DNA from: a virus
Virus record (IMG/VR): IMGVR_UViG_3300025872_000096
Span: 1-45,017 of that record
Direction: 5' to 3' (one strand)
DNA length: 45,017 nucleotides
In this document: positions 1-8,337 of the stretch, piece by piece
How positions within the stretch are numbered: the first letter of the stretch is position 1
How the letters are laid out: the number at the start of each line of letters is the position of its first letter
Translations under genes and position numbers: made by a program
The notes under the pieces: generated by a model
Seen by the model: the letters and a program-made list of their open reading frames with translations, nothing else
Databases searched by the model: none
Told to the model about the DNA's origin: nothing

Positions 1-431
1 TAACAGCTTACAAAAATTTCTTAAAATCAGATTCAGACTATTTAATTTTGATGGAAGATGATATTGTTTATAAAGATGGCTTCTTTAGTAGTCTTGTAAA
101 CTATCTAAATCAACTTCCAGAAGATTGGGATGTCTTTTTTTATTATGCACCACAAAACAAAATTCCATCTGAAATTTATTCAGACGATAAAGATGTCTGT
201 AGGGCATATCAAGACTGGTCCTGCCTTTGCTATGTAATAAATAGAATTACCGCAAAAAGAGTGGTGGATGATGTTTCTAATAATCAAATTAGTCTCCCAA
301 TAGACTACTATTTTTTAAAACAAAATAAATATAATTGTTATACAGTAAAACCAAATTCTAAATTTTACTGTGAAATTGCAGATATTGAATCTACATTTCA
401 AACTAAGCAACAAAGAAAGGTATTAGCATGA
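1..431 (+). CDS. GT25-like glycosyltransferase, 5' end outside window
   Basis: The reading frame is open to the left edge, so the gene begins before the window and only its last 142 codons are seen. The stretch around residues 11-20 of the visible part reads YLILMEDDIV, the acidic signature of the glycosyltransferase family 25 fold, where the Asp pair binds metal and sugar nucleotide. A later CYVINRITAKRVV and PIDYY fit the family's C-terminal half. It would move a sugar onto a glycan or protein. It overlaps the next methyltransferase gene by ATGA, suggesting both act in one modification pathway (inference). Substrate unknown. Confidence 0.65.
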   Translation, partial: TAYKNFLKSDSDYLILMEDDIVYKDGFFSSLVNYLNQLPEDWDVFFYYAPQNKIPSEIYSDDKDVCRAYQDWSCLCYVINRITAKRVVDDVSNNQISLPIDYYFLKQNKYNCYTVKPNSKFYCEIADIESTFQTKQQRKVLA

Positions 432-1045
432 GTAGAGAGTTAGCAGAAAAATTACCAAATTGGTTTTTAGGAAATAAAACTCAAGAAGATTTTGATAGAC
501 TGCTTGATGAATTTAGAGGTAAGCCAAATCTAAAGTTTCTTGAAATAGGTTCTTTTTGCGGTAATAGTGCAGCGTGGACAATTGAAAATATTTTAACGGA
601 TAAGACATCTACATTAACATGCATAGATCCATGGAATGGAAATATTGTCCATGAAGAATTTGATTTTGCAGATGTTGAAGCAGCTTTTGATCAACAATTA
701 GATCCATTTAAAGATCAATTAATTAAACAAAAAGCCTATAGTGATGAGTGGCTAATGAAGAATCGTTCAATTCAATATGACTTTATTTATATTGATGGAG
801 ATCATATGCCGCAAGCATTTATGATGGATGCCTTGCTTTCTTGGGAGATACTAAAACCAGGAGGGATTATGGCAATTGATGATTATGCATGGACACATCC
901 TAGGGGGATAAGATATAATCCTGGTCCAGCAATTGATATGTTTGTTAGCATGTATTCAGAACATTTAACAGTTTTGGAAAAAGGCTGGCAAGTATGGATA
1001 AGAAAGAATGTTGATTATGTTCGCCCTGAACATATTCATGAATAA
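428..1045 (+). CDS. Class I SAM-dependent methyltransferase
   Basis: 205 residues. Residues 37-45 read FLEIGSFCG, the SAM-binding motif I; CIDPW at 65-69 supplies the acidic residue that holds the ribose; FIYIDGDH at 119-126 and ILKPGGIMAIDDY at 141-153 match motifs IV and V of the Methyltransf_24 type. This subfamily often methylates sugars or small molecules. ATGA overlap with the upstream glycosyltransferase suggests glycan modification, perhaps of virion or host surface. No target-recognition domain is seen, so a DNA methylase is unlikely. Confidence 0.75.
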   Translation: MSRELAEKLPNWFLGNKTQEDFDRLLDEFRGKPNLKFLEIGSFCGNSAAWTIENILTDKTSTLTCIDPWNGNIVHEEFDFADVEAAFDQQLDPFKDQLIKQKAYSDEWLMKNRSIQYDFIYIDGDHMPQAFMMDALLSWEILKPGGIMAIDDYAWTHPRGIRYNPGPAIDMFVSMYSEHLTVLEKGWQVWIRKNVDYVRPEHIHE

Positions 1046-1056
1046 AAGGCGGAGAG

Positions 1057-1389
1057 ATGTTAGAACCAGTATTTCCAGACTCCATAGACTTTAAATGCGA
1101 AGATCTATATTTACTTACAGTTGGAACAGAAGCAGGTAAAGAAATTTGGCATACCTGCCATGAAATTGCACACATGCTTATTAAGAAAAATATTGCTTAT
1201 GGCAATTCAGCCCTTGACCCTGTTCGCATATTTTCAAAGGCGGGGCCAAGAGAGCAGCTTCATGTCCGTATTGATGATAAATTAAATAGACTTATGAAGG
1301 GTACAGATTATCCAGGAGATAATGATATTGATGACCTAATTGGCTATTTAGTTCTATTAAAGATTGCCAAAAGCCAACAATCCAGTTGA
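1057..1389 (+). CDS. DUF1599/MazG-like nucleotide-associated protein
   Basis: 110 residues with a helical pattern: AHMLIKKNIAYGNSALDP, then RIDDKLNRLMKG, then GDNDIDDLIGYLVLL. The order K-x-x-x-YG, R-x-DK-x-R and D-x-x-DLIGY resembles DUF1599 (nucleotide modification associated) and the wider all-alpha NTP pyrophosphohydrolase group. If correct it would act on nucleotides, which fits the ribonucleotide reductase and thioredoxin elsewhere in the window. A GGAG Shine-Dalgarno lies before the ATG. Family assignment is by pattern only. Confidence 0.5.
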   Translation: MLEPVFPDSIDFKCEDLYLLTVGTEAGKEIWHTCHEIAHMLIKKNIAYGNSALDPVRIFSKAGPREQLHVRIDDKLNRLMKGTDYPGDNDIDDLIGYLVLLKIAKSQQSS

Positions 1390-1414
1390 TTTTTTAGTCG
1401 ACTAGGAATATAAT
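1386..1414 (+). promoter_or_regulatory. Promoter of the terminase operon (leaderless)
   Basis: TTGATT at 1386-1391, 17-nt spacer, TATAAT at 1409-1414. Only 8 nt separate the -10 from the terS ATG, so the message probably starts at or next to the start codon; no Shine-Dalgarno fits in that space. Confidence 0.75.
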
Positions 1415-1422
1415 GTATATAT

Positions 1423-1962
1423 ATGGACATTGAATTAGCAGATCATTATGATCGAATGAACAAGGTAGTCTCAGAACTACTAAAGGGTAATAACCCTACT
1501 CAGATTGCCACCCTAACGGGTTTTAAACGGGCAGAGGTCTTAGAGTATATAGAAGAGTGGAAGCAGGTCGTTAGAAGCGATTCTGGGGCTCGTGAGAGGG
1601 CAAAGGAAGCCATCTCTGGGGCAGACCAACACTATGCCATGCTTATTAAAGAGGCTTGGAAGACCGTAGAGGACGCAGACACTCAGGGTCAATTAAACGT
1701 AAAAGCAACGGCATTAAAGCTAATTGCTGATATTGAAGGCAAGCGTATAGGTATGCTTCAAGAGGTTGGCCTATTAGATAACGCAGAGCTTGCTACACAA
1801 TTAGCAGAAACAGAACGCAAGCAAGATGTTCTTGTAAAGATTTTAAAAGAAGTTACAGCAACATGCCCTAAGTGTAAGCTAGAGGTGGCAAAGAGACTGT
1901 CCCAAATTACTGGAGTAGTTGAACCAGTTGTAATAGATGCAGAGCAGGTAAGTGGATCTTAA
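1423..1962 (+). CDS. terS: Terminase small subunit (probable)
   Basis: 179 residues, mostly helical. The N-terminus (LLKGNNPTQIATLTGFKRAEVLEYIEEW) reads as a helix-turn-helix, as in phage small terminases that recognise the packaging site. A CPKC motif lies near residue 149. It directly precedes and overlaps the large subunit, the usual order. The ATG sits 8 nt after a TATAAT box, so translation is probably leaderless. Assignment rests on position plus HTH; sequence identity to a named family was not tested. Confidence 0.7.
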   Translation: MDIELADHYDRMNKVVSELLKGNNPTQIATLTGFKRAEVLEYIEEWKQVVRSDSGARERAKEAISGADQHYAMLIKEAWKTVEDADTQGQLNVKATALKLIADIEGKRIGMLQEVGLLDNAELATQLAETERKQDVLVKILKEVTATCPKCKLEVAKRLSQITGVVEPVVIDAEQVSGS

Positions 1963-3739
1963 TTTCAATGATCTGATAGATATACTCGATGGCGAAGAAT
2001 TTGATGAGAGGCCAGTCGACCTACAGACATTTGTAACAAGTCCAGATTATCTTGGGCTTCCGCCACTTTCAGATAATCAATATACATTAATTGAAAAGTC
2101 TTCTCAGATTTATAAAGAGTCCACGCTAATTAAATTGTTTGGGGAAGAAGAAGGTAAGCGTAGATTTAAGCAAACATGCAATGAGGTTATTGCACAATTG
2201 GGTAAGGGTTCTGGAAAAGATTATTGCTCAACCATATCTGTATCGTATATAGTATATTTACTATTATGCCTCAAAGATCCAGCAACCTATTATGGTAAGC
2301 CACCTGGAGACACTATCGATATTATTAATATTGCTGTTAACGCACAACAGGCAAACAATGTTTTCTTCAAAGGTTTTAAAACACGCATAGACAGATCACC
2401 TTGGTTTATTGGAAAGTATGATCCCAAAGCTTCTGAAGTTAGATTTAATAAAAATGTAAACGTATATTCTGGACACTCTGAGCGTGAAGCATTCGAAGGT
2501 TATAACGTAATCGCTGTAATCCTTGACGAAATTTCTGGCTTTGCCACAGAGAACACAACTGGTCATGACCAAGCAAAGACTGCTGATGCTATTTATGATA
2601 TGTATCGTGGATCTGTTGTATCTCGTTTCCCAGACTACGGTAAGGTTATTCTGCTTTCATTCCCCCGCTTTAAGAATGACCCTATTCAAAAATTCTATGA
2701 TTCAGTGGTGGCGGAAAAAGAAACTATTATTAGAAGCAAGACAATGAAGATGGACGATAACCTTCCAGACGGTACAGAGGGAAATGAGATAACAGTTGAA
2801 TGGGAAGAAGACCACATCGTATCTTATACTATCCCTAAAGTCTATGCCTTGAAGCGTCCCACATGGGAGATTAACCCAACTAAAACAATTGAGAATTTTA
2901 AGGTAGAGTTCTATAAGAATATGCCAGATGCTCTTAGTCGTTTTGCTTGCATGCCACCAGAAGCAGTAGATGCATTCTTTAAATCTCGTGAAAAGATTGA
3001 AAAGGCATTTAGTAATATGGCTCTAGCAATTGACTCATTCGGCAGACTTGAGCCATGGTTTGCGCCAGATCCAGATAAAGAATATTTCTTGCATGTTGAC
3101 TTAGCGCAAAAACATGACCATTGTGCCGTTGCTATGTCTCACGTAAACAAATGGGTAAATGTAAAAGTAACAGACACATATTCGCAGGCTGCTCCAATTG
3201 TAGAAGTTGATGCGGTTAGATATTGGACTCCAACATCAGATAAGTCTGTAGACTTTACTGAAGTTAAAGATTATATACTAAGCCTAAGATCAACTGGATT
3301 TAATATACGTGTCTGCACATTTGACAGATGGAATTCTCATGACATGATGCAACAATTAAAGGCATACGGAATTAATACAGAAACATTGTCTGTAGCCAAA
3401 AAGCATTATGACGATATGGCTATGGTAGTTCTAGAAGAAAGATTAACTGGACCACACCTACCGCTTTTGATAGATGAATTGTTACAGTTAAAAATTATGA
3501 GAGATAGAGTTGACCACCCAAGAAAAGGATCTAAGGACTTAGCAGACGCAGTCTGTGGATCTATTTATAATGCTATTAGTAGAACTAAGTCTAGTAGTAT
3601 AGGGGAAATAGAGGTCCATACATACGATAGTTTTAAGAGAGATACTGAGCAGGAGTATGCAAGAAGCATGAATGTTATAGAAGCCCCTAGAATGCCTAAA
3701 GACTTGGCGGATGTAATAGAAGGAATGGAAATAGTATGA
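1952..3739 (+). CDS. terL: Terminase large subunit
   Basis: 595 residues, normal for the family. The ATPase half has a Walker A variant QLGKGSGKD at about 82-90 and Walker B VIAVILDE at about 186-193. The nuclease half carries HVDLAQKHDH (Asp383), then FDRWNS and KDLADAVCG, the acidic positions expected of the RNase-H-like fold. It pumps genome into proheads and cuts concatemers. The start is a GTG overlapping the terS end by 11 nt, which suggests translational coupling. Confidence 0.93.
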   Translation: MDLNFNDLIDILDGEEFDERPVDLQTFVTSPDYLGLPPLSDNQYTLIEKSSQIYKESTLIKLFGEEEGKRRFKQTCNEVIAQLGKGSGKDYCSTISVSYIVYLLLCLKDPATYYGKPPGDTIDIINIAVNAQQANNVFFKGFKTRIDRSPWFIGKYDPKASEVRFNKNVNVYSGHSEREAFEGYNVIAVILDEISGFATENTTGHDQAKTADAIYDMYRGSVVSRFPDYGKVILLSFPRFKNDPIQKFYDSVVAEKETIIRSKTMKMDDNLPDGTEGNEITVEWEEDHIVSYTIPKVYALKRPTWEINPTKTIENFKVEFYKNMPDALSRFACMPPEAVDAFFKSREKIEKAFSNMALAIDSFGRLEPWFAPDPDKEYFLHVDLAQKHDHCAVAMSHVNKWVNVKVTDTYSQAAPIVEVDAVRYWTPTSDKSVDFTEVKDYILSLRSTGFNIRVCTFDRWNSHDMMQQLKAYGINTETLSVAKKHYDDMAMVVLEERLTGPHLPLLIDELLQLKIMRDRVDHPRKGSKDLADAVCGSIYNAISRTKSSSIGEIEVHTYDSFKRDTEQEYARSMNVIEAPRMPKDLADVIEGMEIV

Positions 3740-3987
3740 GCGTATATCAAGATAAAGCTAAAGAATGTAAATGTTGTGGTAAGCATGTCCCATTGCCAAC
3801 AACCCTAAAGGAGTATAATGGTACTATGCTCTGCCCTACCACGTTTGCTAACGTGGTGGAATACAAAAGAATATGGAAGGCTTCTGGCACTAGACCGCCT
3901 GGAAGTATTAGAAAACATTTCTCTGATTATGTACAGCAATTAGTTGAAGTGACTATTGACAAGAATGATGACGGCACAATACAATAG
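3736..3987 (+). CDS. Small zinc-ribbon-like protein, unknown
   Basis: 83 residues. Begins in an ATGA overlap with terL. The N-terminus has CKCCGKHVPLP and a further Cys (MLCPTTF), which could bind zinc. No family recognised. Its coupling to terL suggests expression with the packaging genes. Confidence 0.7.
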   Translation: MSVYQDKAKECKCCGKHVPLPTTLKEYNGTMLCPTTFANVVEYKRIWKASGTRPPGSIRKHFSDYVQQLVEVTIDKNDDGTIQ

Positions 3988-3994
3988 GCTATTC

Positions 3995-4068
3995 GCAACA
4001 GTAGCCAAGTTGGTTAAGGCCCCGAACTCATAATTCGGTTATCGTCAGTTCAAGTCTGACCTGTTGCA
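3995..4068 (+). tRNA. tRNA-Met(CAT) or tRNA-Ile2
   Basis: Full cloverleaf: acceptor GCAACAG pairs with CTGTTGC; anticodon stem CCGAA/TTCGG holds loop CTCATAA with anticodon CAT; T stem GTCAG/CTGAC. Discriminator A at 4068; a complete CCA is not encoded. CAT could be elongator Met or, if lysidine-modified, Ile for ATA codons, which are common in this AT-rich DNA. Confidence 0.93.
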
Positions 4069-4079
4069 CAGGAGGCAAA

Positions 4080-4400
4080 ATGGAAAACCATGGAGATTCA
4101 GAAGACGAAAAAATGGCATACTATTTAGAGATAGGTGCTATAGAGTTAGCTGGAGTAGATGAAAGCGGAGAGATGATCTTTGCTATAAATGAAATTGCTG
4201 AAGAAATTGCCCCAGAATTATGGGAAGCGCATACACAATATGTCGATAAGACTTTAGTAGAGTTATATGAGGCTGGATATATTAAGGTAGACTATAATGA
4301 AAATTTAGAAGCAATGATTAGTCTAAGCCAAGAAGGTTACGAAATTGCAAAAGAAAAAGGCATACTGCCAATAGATATGCCAGAAGCACCAAATAATTAG
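4080..4400 (+). CDS. Hypothetical acidic protein
   Basis: 106 residues, acidic, predicted mostly helical, not recognised. AGGAGG lies 5 nt before the ATG, just after the tRNA. The tail EGYEIAKEKGILP resembles the end of a winged-helix fold, but no family call is made. Confidence 0.75.
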   Translation: MENHGDSEDEKMAYYLEIGAIELAGVDESGEMIFAINEIAEEIAPELWEAHTQYVDKTLVELYEAGYIKVDYNENLEAMISLSQEGYEIAKEKGILPIDMPEAPNN

Positions 4401-4408
4401 GAGGAAAT

Positions 4409-4585
4409 ATGCCATACGATGTAAAACAAGGAGCAGCAGGCTGTAAAGGTTGGGCTGTAGTAAATGATAAAGGCGAACTTAAAGGTTGCCACCCGTCTAA
4501 ATCTAGAGCTCAGGCACACCAACGAGCCCTATATGCAGCAACTGCAAATGAAGAAAAAATGAAAGATAAAAAGCGAATCTTGTAA
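4409..4585 (+). CDS. Short conserved phage protein
   Basis: 58 residues. GGAGG precedes the ATG. The core reads GCKGWAVVNDKGELKGCHPS followed by RAQAHQRALYAA, a pattern seen as a short domain in many phage proteins (often at the end of prohead-related proteins): a two-strand unit followed by a helix ending in ALYA. Function unknown. The stop lies within the -35 of the hsp20 promoter. Confidence 0.7.
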   Translation: MPYDVKQGAAGCKGWAVVNDKGELKGCHPSKSRAQAHQRALYAATANEEKMKDKKRIL

Positions 4586-4608
4586 TTCAAAATACAGTTT
4601 GCTATAAT
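4580..4608 (+). promoter_or_regulatory. Promoter of hsp20
   Basis: TTGTAA at 4580-4585, 17-nt spacer, TATAAT at 4603-4608. Followed at once by a hairpin leader. Confidence 0.75.
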
Positions 4609-4639
4609 ATATGTGGGTCGCCGTAAGGGGCCCACATAT
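4609..4639 (+). promoter_or_regulatory. 5' leader hairpin of hsp20 mRNA
   Basis: ATATGTGGG (4609-4617) pairs perfectly with CCCACATAT (4631-4639), just after the -10 box and before an AAAGGAGG ribosome site. It could protect the 5' end or act as a thermosensor-like element; only the pairing is seen. Confidence 0.55.
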
Positions 4640-4667
4640 TAATTTATTCGCTTAAAGGAGGAATAAA

Positions 4668-5090
4668 ATGGTAACAACATTTGCCATGGATCTCTTTAGG
4701 GATCCTTTTTTTATCGGCTTCAATCGTGAAGTAGAAAGACTCAACAATATCCATCGAGAGGCAGTCTCTCAATCATTCCCGCCATACAATATCGTCAAGG
4801 TTGACGAAGATACATACCGTGTATCTCTTGCTGTGGCTGGCTTTGACAAAAAGGATGTTGAGGTAACTGTAGATAATGGAACTCTTATCGTTAAGGGTGA
4901 AGTTAAAGCAGAAGAAGAGTCTGGAGAAATTCTTCACAAGGGTATCGCCGCCCGTAAATTCACACGCACATTTGCGCTTGGTGAATATATGGAAGTGGTA
5001 GGAGCCGAATTCAAGAATGGTATGCTGCATATTGATGTAGATCGTATTGTTCCTGAAGAGAAAAAGCCTAAAACAATCAAAATTAAATAA
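4668..5090 (+). CDS. hsp20: Small heat-shock protein Hsp20
   Basis: 140 residues. The alpha-crystallin domain spans about 37-130: YRVSLAVAGFDKKDVEVTV, then GIAARKFTRTFALGEYMEV and AEFKNGMLHIDV, the typical closing strands, and a short KKPKTIKI tail similar to the IxI anchor. It would hold unfolded proteins in soluble form in the cytoplasm during infection. Its own strong promoter, leader hairpin and ribosome site suggest high expression. Many phages carry hsp20 genes near structural genes. Confidence 0.92.
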   Translation: MVTTFAMDLFRDPFFIGFNREVERLNNIHREAVSQSFPPYNIVKVDEDTYRVSLAVAGFDKKDVEVTVDNGTLIVKGEVKAEEESGEILHKGIAARKFTRTFALGEYMEVVGAEFKNGMLHIDVDRIVPEEKKPKTIKIK

Positions 5091-5092
5091 GG

Positions 5093-5098
5093 TATAAT
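5093..5098 (+). promoter_or_regulatory. -10 box before FmdB-like gene
   Basis: TATAAT at 5093-5098 just after the hsp20 stop; no good -35 at the expected place. Confidence 0.5.
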
Positions 5099-5200
5099 AT
5101 AAGTCTGCACCCCGTCACTGGGGAGTCGCAGATGCGGGCATAGTTGCCTAGGATCCACCTGAGCATGTGGCTAAACTGCTCCTTAAAATTTAGGAGAAGA
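5099..5200 (+). promoter_or_regulatory. Structured 5' leader, about 100 nt
   Basis: The leader can fold: TCTGC and GCAGA enclose CCCC/GGGG near 5104-5133, and CCAC/GTGG lie near 5157-5170. It ends in TAGGAG before the ATG at 5201. Not a tRNA. Could be a regulatory leader. Confidence 0.4.
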
Positions 5201-5383
5201 ATGCCAAATTATGATTACAAGTGTGTGATTTGTAATTACACAAAAGAAATACCAAAACCTTTTTCGCAAGCAGACATGGTTGAGCTTTGTGAAAAGTGCG
5301 GTGCTGCAATGGTTAAGCAGTTCGGTACATTTGGTATTCAGTTTAAAGGTAACGGCTTCTACAAAACAGATAACGCTAAATAG
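5201..5383 (+). CDS. FmdB-family zinc-ribbon protein
   Basis: 60 residues. MPNYDYKCVICNY at the start and CEKCGAAM at about 36-43 form the two CxxC knuckles of the FmdB/CxxC-CxxC-SSSS zinc ribbon. TAGGAG 4-5 nt before ATG 5201 decides this start over an upstream in-frame codon. Such proteins are proposed regulators; the role in phages is unknown. Confidence 0.8.
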   Translation: MPNYDYKCVICNYTKEIPKPFSQADMVELCEKCGAAMVKQFGTFGIQFKGNGFYKTDNAK

Positions 5384-5391
5384 TCAGATGA

Positions 5392-5397
5392 TATAAT
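5392..5397 (+). promoter_or_regulatory. -10 box before PA14 gene
   Basis: TATAAT, 36 nt before the TTG start of the PA14-domain gene. Confidence 0.5.
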
Positions 5398-5403
5398 TAA
5401 CTT

Positions 5404-5420
5404 GTTACAAGATTTGTAAC
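5404..5420 (+). promoter_or_regulatory. Inverted repeat at the transcription start
   Basis: GTTACAA-GAT-TTGTAAC, a perfect 7-bp inverted repeat 7 nt after the -10 box. It could be a repressor site or a leader hairpin in front of the TAGGAG ribosome site at 5421-5426. Confidence 0.5.
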
Positions 5421-5432
5421 TAGGAGTTATAG

Positions 5433-7469
5433 TTGACTAGGACTAAAGCATGGAGATTGTCATTAGCCGCCATTTTAGCGTTTGGTTGGCTATTTTTAAC
5501 ACCTGCTTATAGTGATGATCCGTTAAGTTTGGCGGCTCAGGAAATATCTGAGCTTAATGAAAAAGTATCAAATCTTACACAAGAGGCTGAAACTAGAGCC
5601 TTAATAGATATAGCAGAAGATAAATATGATGCAGCAGTTGCTGCAAAACAAGCAAGAGACACAGCCTATGCAGAGTATGATACAGCCGTTGCTGCAGAGG
5701 CTACTGCATTATCTGAAAAGACTACAGCACAATCTGCAGTAGATGGACAAACAGTGACAGTTGCTACTGCATTATCTGAAAGAAATTCTGCTCAAACCGC
5801 TCTCGATATATCAATAATCAACTTAGCAACAGCAAACACTAACCTTCAATCTGCTCAAAATGCTGTAAATAATGCTGGATCAGCAGGACTTCAGTACACC
5901 GTTTATCATTTATTAAGAGACGGTTATGTTAATGGACAGCATATAGCAGTGCCTGGTTCTGTTATATGTACTGGTGTTTGGAATTCCGCTTCTATGAACC
6001 TTCCAGTTTGTGGACACTATTCAGATATTATTGTTAAATTTACTGGAAAAATTACAGTACCATCAGATTGGACAGGCGTGTACTTTGCTGGTTACACAGA
6101 CGACGGATTTAGAATGTATGTTGACGGACAACTGGCTGTTGATAATTGGGTAGAACAAGGTGCTACCTGGAGCCCATACTCTCCAATATATAATGTTAGC
6201 CAAGATAAAACTTTAGATGTAGAAATATGGTGGTACAACGGTGGAGGCCCAGGATCGTATCTCCTTGGTTGGTCAATTCCTGGAGGTTGGACTACAGCAG
6301 GATGTGCGTATACTGGTGGCTGGGGTGTAGGATTTAGCTGTAACCTAAATACATTTTCTTATGGATCTGGTGCAACACAACAGCAATTAAATAATTTAAC
6401 TTCTGCACAACAAGCACAATCAGCGGCACAACAAGATTACAATACTAAATTAGCAACACGTAATACAAAAGTAAATGTATACAATACTGCTAATTCAACT
6501 TTATCTACATATAATCAAACTTTAACAACTAAATCTACTGCATATGACAATGCAGTTACAAATACATCAAATAAATTAACTGCTAAAAATAATGCTCAGT
6601 CTACTTATGATCAAGCAATTATTGATATGAATGATGCAATACAAGATGCTTGGGATTTATATAATGAGACTTATCTATTTGAAGAACAACAAAGAGTTGC
6701 CGCCGCAATTGCTGCAGCTATGGCAAATCAGCCTCAGACACCCATAGACCCAACACCACAACCAGAACCAACGACAGAACCGACAGAAGAATCAACACCT
6801 GAACCTACTCCTGACCCATCAAACGAGCAAACTGAACCAGACGATCCCAATCCAGAGCCAAGTTCCGATACCACAGATGAGGAGAATGTAGATCCAACCC
6901 CTGAGCCAAAGCCAACTCCTGAGCCTTCACCAGAGCCTTCACCTCAGCAAACGGATAAAGATCCAGAGCTAACTCCTGAACCAGAGCCAGCTCCTTCTGA
7001 ACCTTCTGAAGAATCATCACGGCCTAATAGTATCACAGAAGAAACAGCAAATCTAATTGCAGATTTAACAAGCAAAGATACATTAACTAAATTAACTCCA
7101 GAGCAAAAAGCGGCGGTTGCAGAAGGTCTTGGAATTAAAACATCAGAAATTGCAAAGGTTGCAGCATTAGCGGCATCAGAACCAACAATTGCAAAAGCCC
7201 TTGAAGAATTTGGTGATAGAATTAAAGAAAATGGAGCAGCGCCTATGCCATATACTTTAGCGGATGCAACAACTGAAATTGCAACAGAAGCATTTTTATC
7301 GGATCCAATTGGCGCTATATCAGATATTGATTTTGAAAAATTACTTAGCCCATCAGAATGGGGCAAAGATATGACAGACGACCAAAGAGAAAAGGCGCAG
7401 GAAGTGATTGTGCCAGTAATTATTGCAGGAAATATTGTGGCAGCAGCCATGACAAGGAGGATAGGATGA
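5433..7469 (+). CDS. Secreted PA14-domain protein with Pro/Glu repeats
   Basis: 678 residues. TTG start 6 nt after TAGGAG; the first about 27 residues are a signal peptide (basic start, LAAILAFGWLFLTPAYS). A coiled region rich in Ala and Thr is followed at about 155-300 by a PA14-like beta domain (YFAGYTDDGFRMYVDGQ, then VEIWWYNGGG), known to bind sugars. A second coiled segment, a tail of PEPTPE-like repeats at about 430-520 and a helical C-terminal domain ending in a hydrophobic stretch (IVPVIIAGNIVAAAM) follow. It lies just upstream of the lysis genes. It may be a surface adhesin or part of lysis; function inferred only. Confidence 0.75.
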   Translation: MTRTKAWRLSLAAILAFGWLFLTPAYSDDPLSLAAQEISELNEKVSNLTQEAETRALIDIAEDKYDAAVAAKQARDTAYAEYDTAVAAEATALSEKTTAQSAVDGQTVTVATALSERNSAQTALDISIINLATANTNLQSAQNAVNNAGSAGLQYTVYHLLRDGYVNGQHIAVPGSVICTGVWNSASMNLPVCGHYSDIIVKFTGKITVPSDWTGVYFAGYTDDGFRMYVDGQLAVDNWVEQGATWSPYSPIYNVSQDKTLDVEIWWYNGGGPGSYLLGWSIPGGWTTAGCAYTGGWGVGFSCNLNTFSYGSGATQQQLNNLTSAQQAQSAAQQDYNTKLATRNTKVNVYNTANSTLSTYNQTLTTKSTAYDNAVTNTSNKLTAKNNAQSTYDQAIIDMNDAIQDAWDLYNETYLFEEQQRVAAAIAAAMANQPQTPIDPTPQPEPTTEPTEESTPEPTPDPSNEQTEPDDPNPEPSSDTTDEENVDPTPEPKPTPEPSPEPSPQQTDKDPELTPEPEPAPSEPSEESSRPNSITEETANLIADLTSKDTLTKLTPEQKAAVAEGLGIKTSEIAKVAALAASEPTIAKALEEFGDRIKENGAAPMPYTLADATTEIATEAFLSDPIGAISDIDFEKLLSPSEWGKDMTDDQREKAQEVIVPVIIAGNIVAAAMTRRIG

Positions 7470-7663
7470 AAATAATTAAAGGATTTTTTAATTGGATCTG
7501 GGAAGCAGTAAAGGAAAGCATAGCCCAGCTATGGACCCTCCTTGGCTTTTTTATAGCTTGGCTTACCCTAACAGGCACAGCCCAAGACGTAGTGGGCCTA
7601 GCCACAATAATTGTTACCGTTATTTGGCTAATAACCATCCCTTTAAGAAAAGACGAGGAATAA
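7466..7663 (+). CDS. Small two-helix membrane protein, holin candidate
   Basis: 65 residues starting in ATGA overlap with the PA14 gene, with GGAGG before it. Two membrane helices: LWTLLGFFIAWLTLTG and DVVGLATIIVTVIWLITI, ending in a charged KDEE tail. Size, topology and place two genes from an endolysin fit a holin, but another membrane protein lies between. Confidence 0.6.
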   Translation: MKIIKGFFNWIWEAVKESIAQLWTLLGFFIAWLTLTGTAQDVVGLATIIVTVIWLITIPLRKDEE

Positions 7664-7665
7664 GG

Positions 7666-7671
7666 TATAAT
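7666..7671 (+). promoter_or_regulatory. -10 box of lipoprotein gene (leaderless)
   Basis: TATAAT exactly 6 nt before ATG 7678. Confidence 0.6.
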
Positions 7672-7677
7672 AGAGGC

Positions 7678-7899
7678 ATGAGAAAAATAATTGCCTCATT
7701 TTCAAGCGTAGTGCTGGCCTTGACCCTAACTTCTTGTGGGTATCAGGGCAGTTTCCGCTATCCTTGTCAGGATCAAGCAAATTGGGATAAGGCAGAATGT
7801 AATCCTCCAATCTGTGAATCAACAGGAACGTGCAGCAAAGATATTGTTGGCGAAAAAATATGGACAGATTATCAGAATAGTAAGGTAAAAAATGGCTAA
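7678..7899 (+). CDS. Small lipoprotein
   Basis: 73 residues. MRKIIASFSSVVLALTLTSC ends in a lipobox (LTSC), so the mature protein would be lipid-anchored from Cys20. The remainder has four more Cys (CQDQ, CNPP, CEST, CSKD), perhaps disulfide-paired outside the cell. Phage lipoproteins near lysis genes may block superinfection or take part in outer-layer lysis. ATG lies 6 nt after TATAAT, leaderless. Confidence 0.75.
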   Translation: MRKIIASFSSVVLALTLTSCGYQGSFRYPCQDQANWDKAECNPPICESTGTCSKDIVGEKIWTDYQNSKVKNG

Positions 7900-8335
7900 A
7901 GAAAGATTAACACCAGCAGATCTTGATGCAAGATTAAAGTTTATTCTAGGATTAACTCTTGGAACAATTCTTCTTCTTACATCAGTAGGAATTTTGTACG
8001 GGCTATTGTTCGTATCACAACCAATCGGAGCACAGTCAGAAAATGATAAGATGTTCTTCAACGTATTGGGTAGCGTTGCAACATTTATTACAGGAACTTT
8101 GGCGGGTCTATTAATTGGACAATCAGGTGCTAAAGATATTATGAAGGCACAGTTGGATAACAAGGAAGTAGATGCAAAGAATACTCAAGCAGACAAGAAG
8201 CTTGAATCAGAATTAGCAATCAATGAACTAAAGGCAGACGTAGAAGCAGACGCAGTACGTGCACGTTTGGCAGCTAAGCCAGATGGCGCAATGCCAGCAG
8301 AACAACCAGTTGATGCAGATTGGGATAAGGAATAA
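7892..8335 (+). CDS. Two-helix membrane protein, holin candidate
   Basis: 147 residues. Two membrane segments, FILGLTLGTILLLTSVGILYG (about 17-37) and FNVLGSVATFITGTLAGLLIG (about 56-76), then a charged coiled tail with Ala/Asp/Lys. It overlaps the lipoprotein end and is followed 2 nt later by the endolysin, the classic holin position. Could be the main holin or an accessory. Confidence 0.6.
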   Translation: MAKERLTPADLDARLKFILGLTLGTILLLTSVGILYGLLFVSQPIGAQSENDKMFFNVLGSVATFITGTLAGLLIGQSGAKDIMKAQLDNKEVDAKNTQADKKLESELAINELKADVEADAVRARLAAKPDGAMPAEQPVDADWDKE

Positions 8336-8337
8336 AC

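Noticed and set aside
6944-7450. 168-codon minus-strand frame
   Set aside because: Shadow of the PA14 gene; no promoter or ribosome site and composition mirrors the sense gene.
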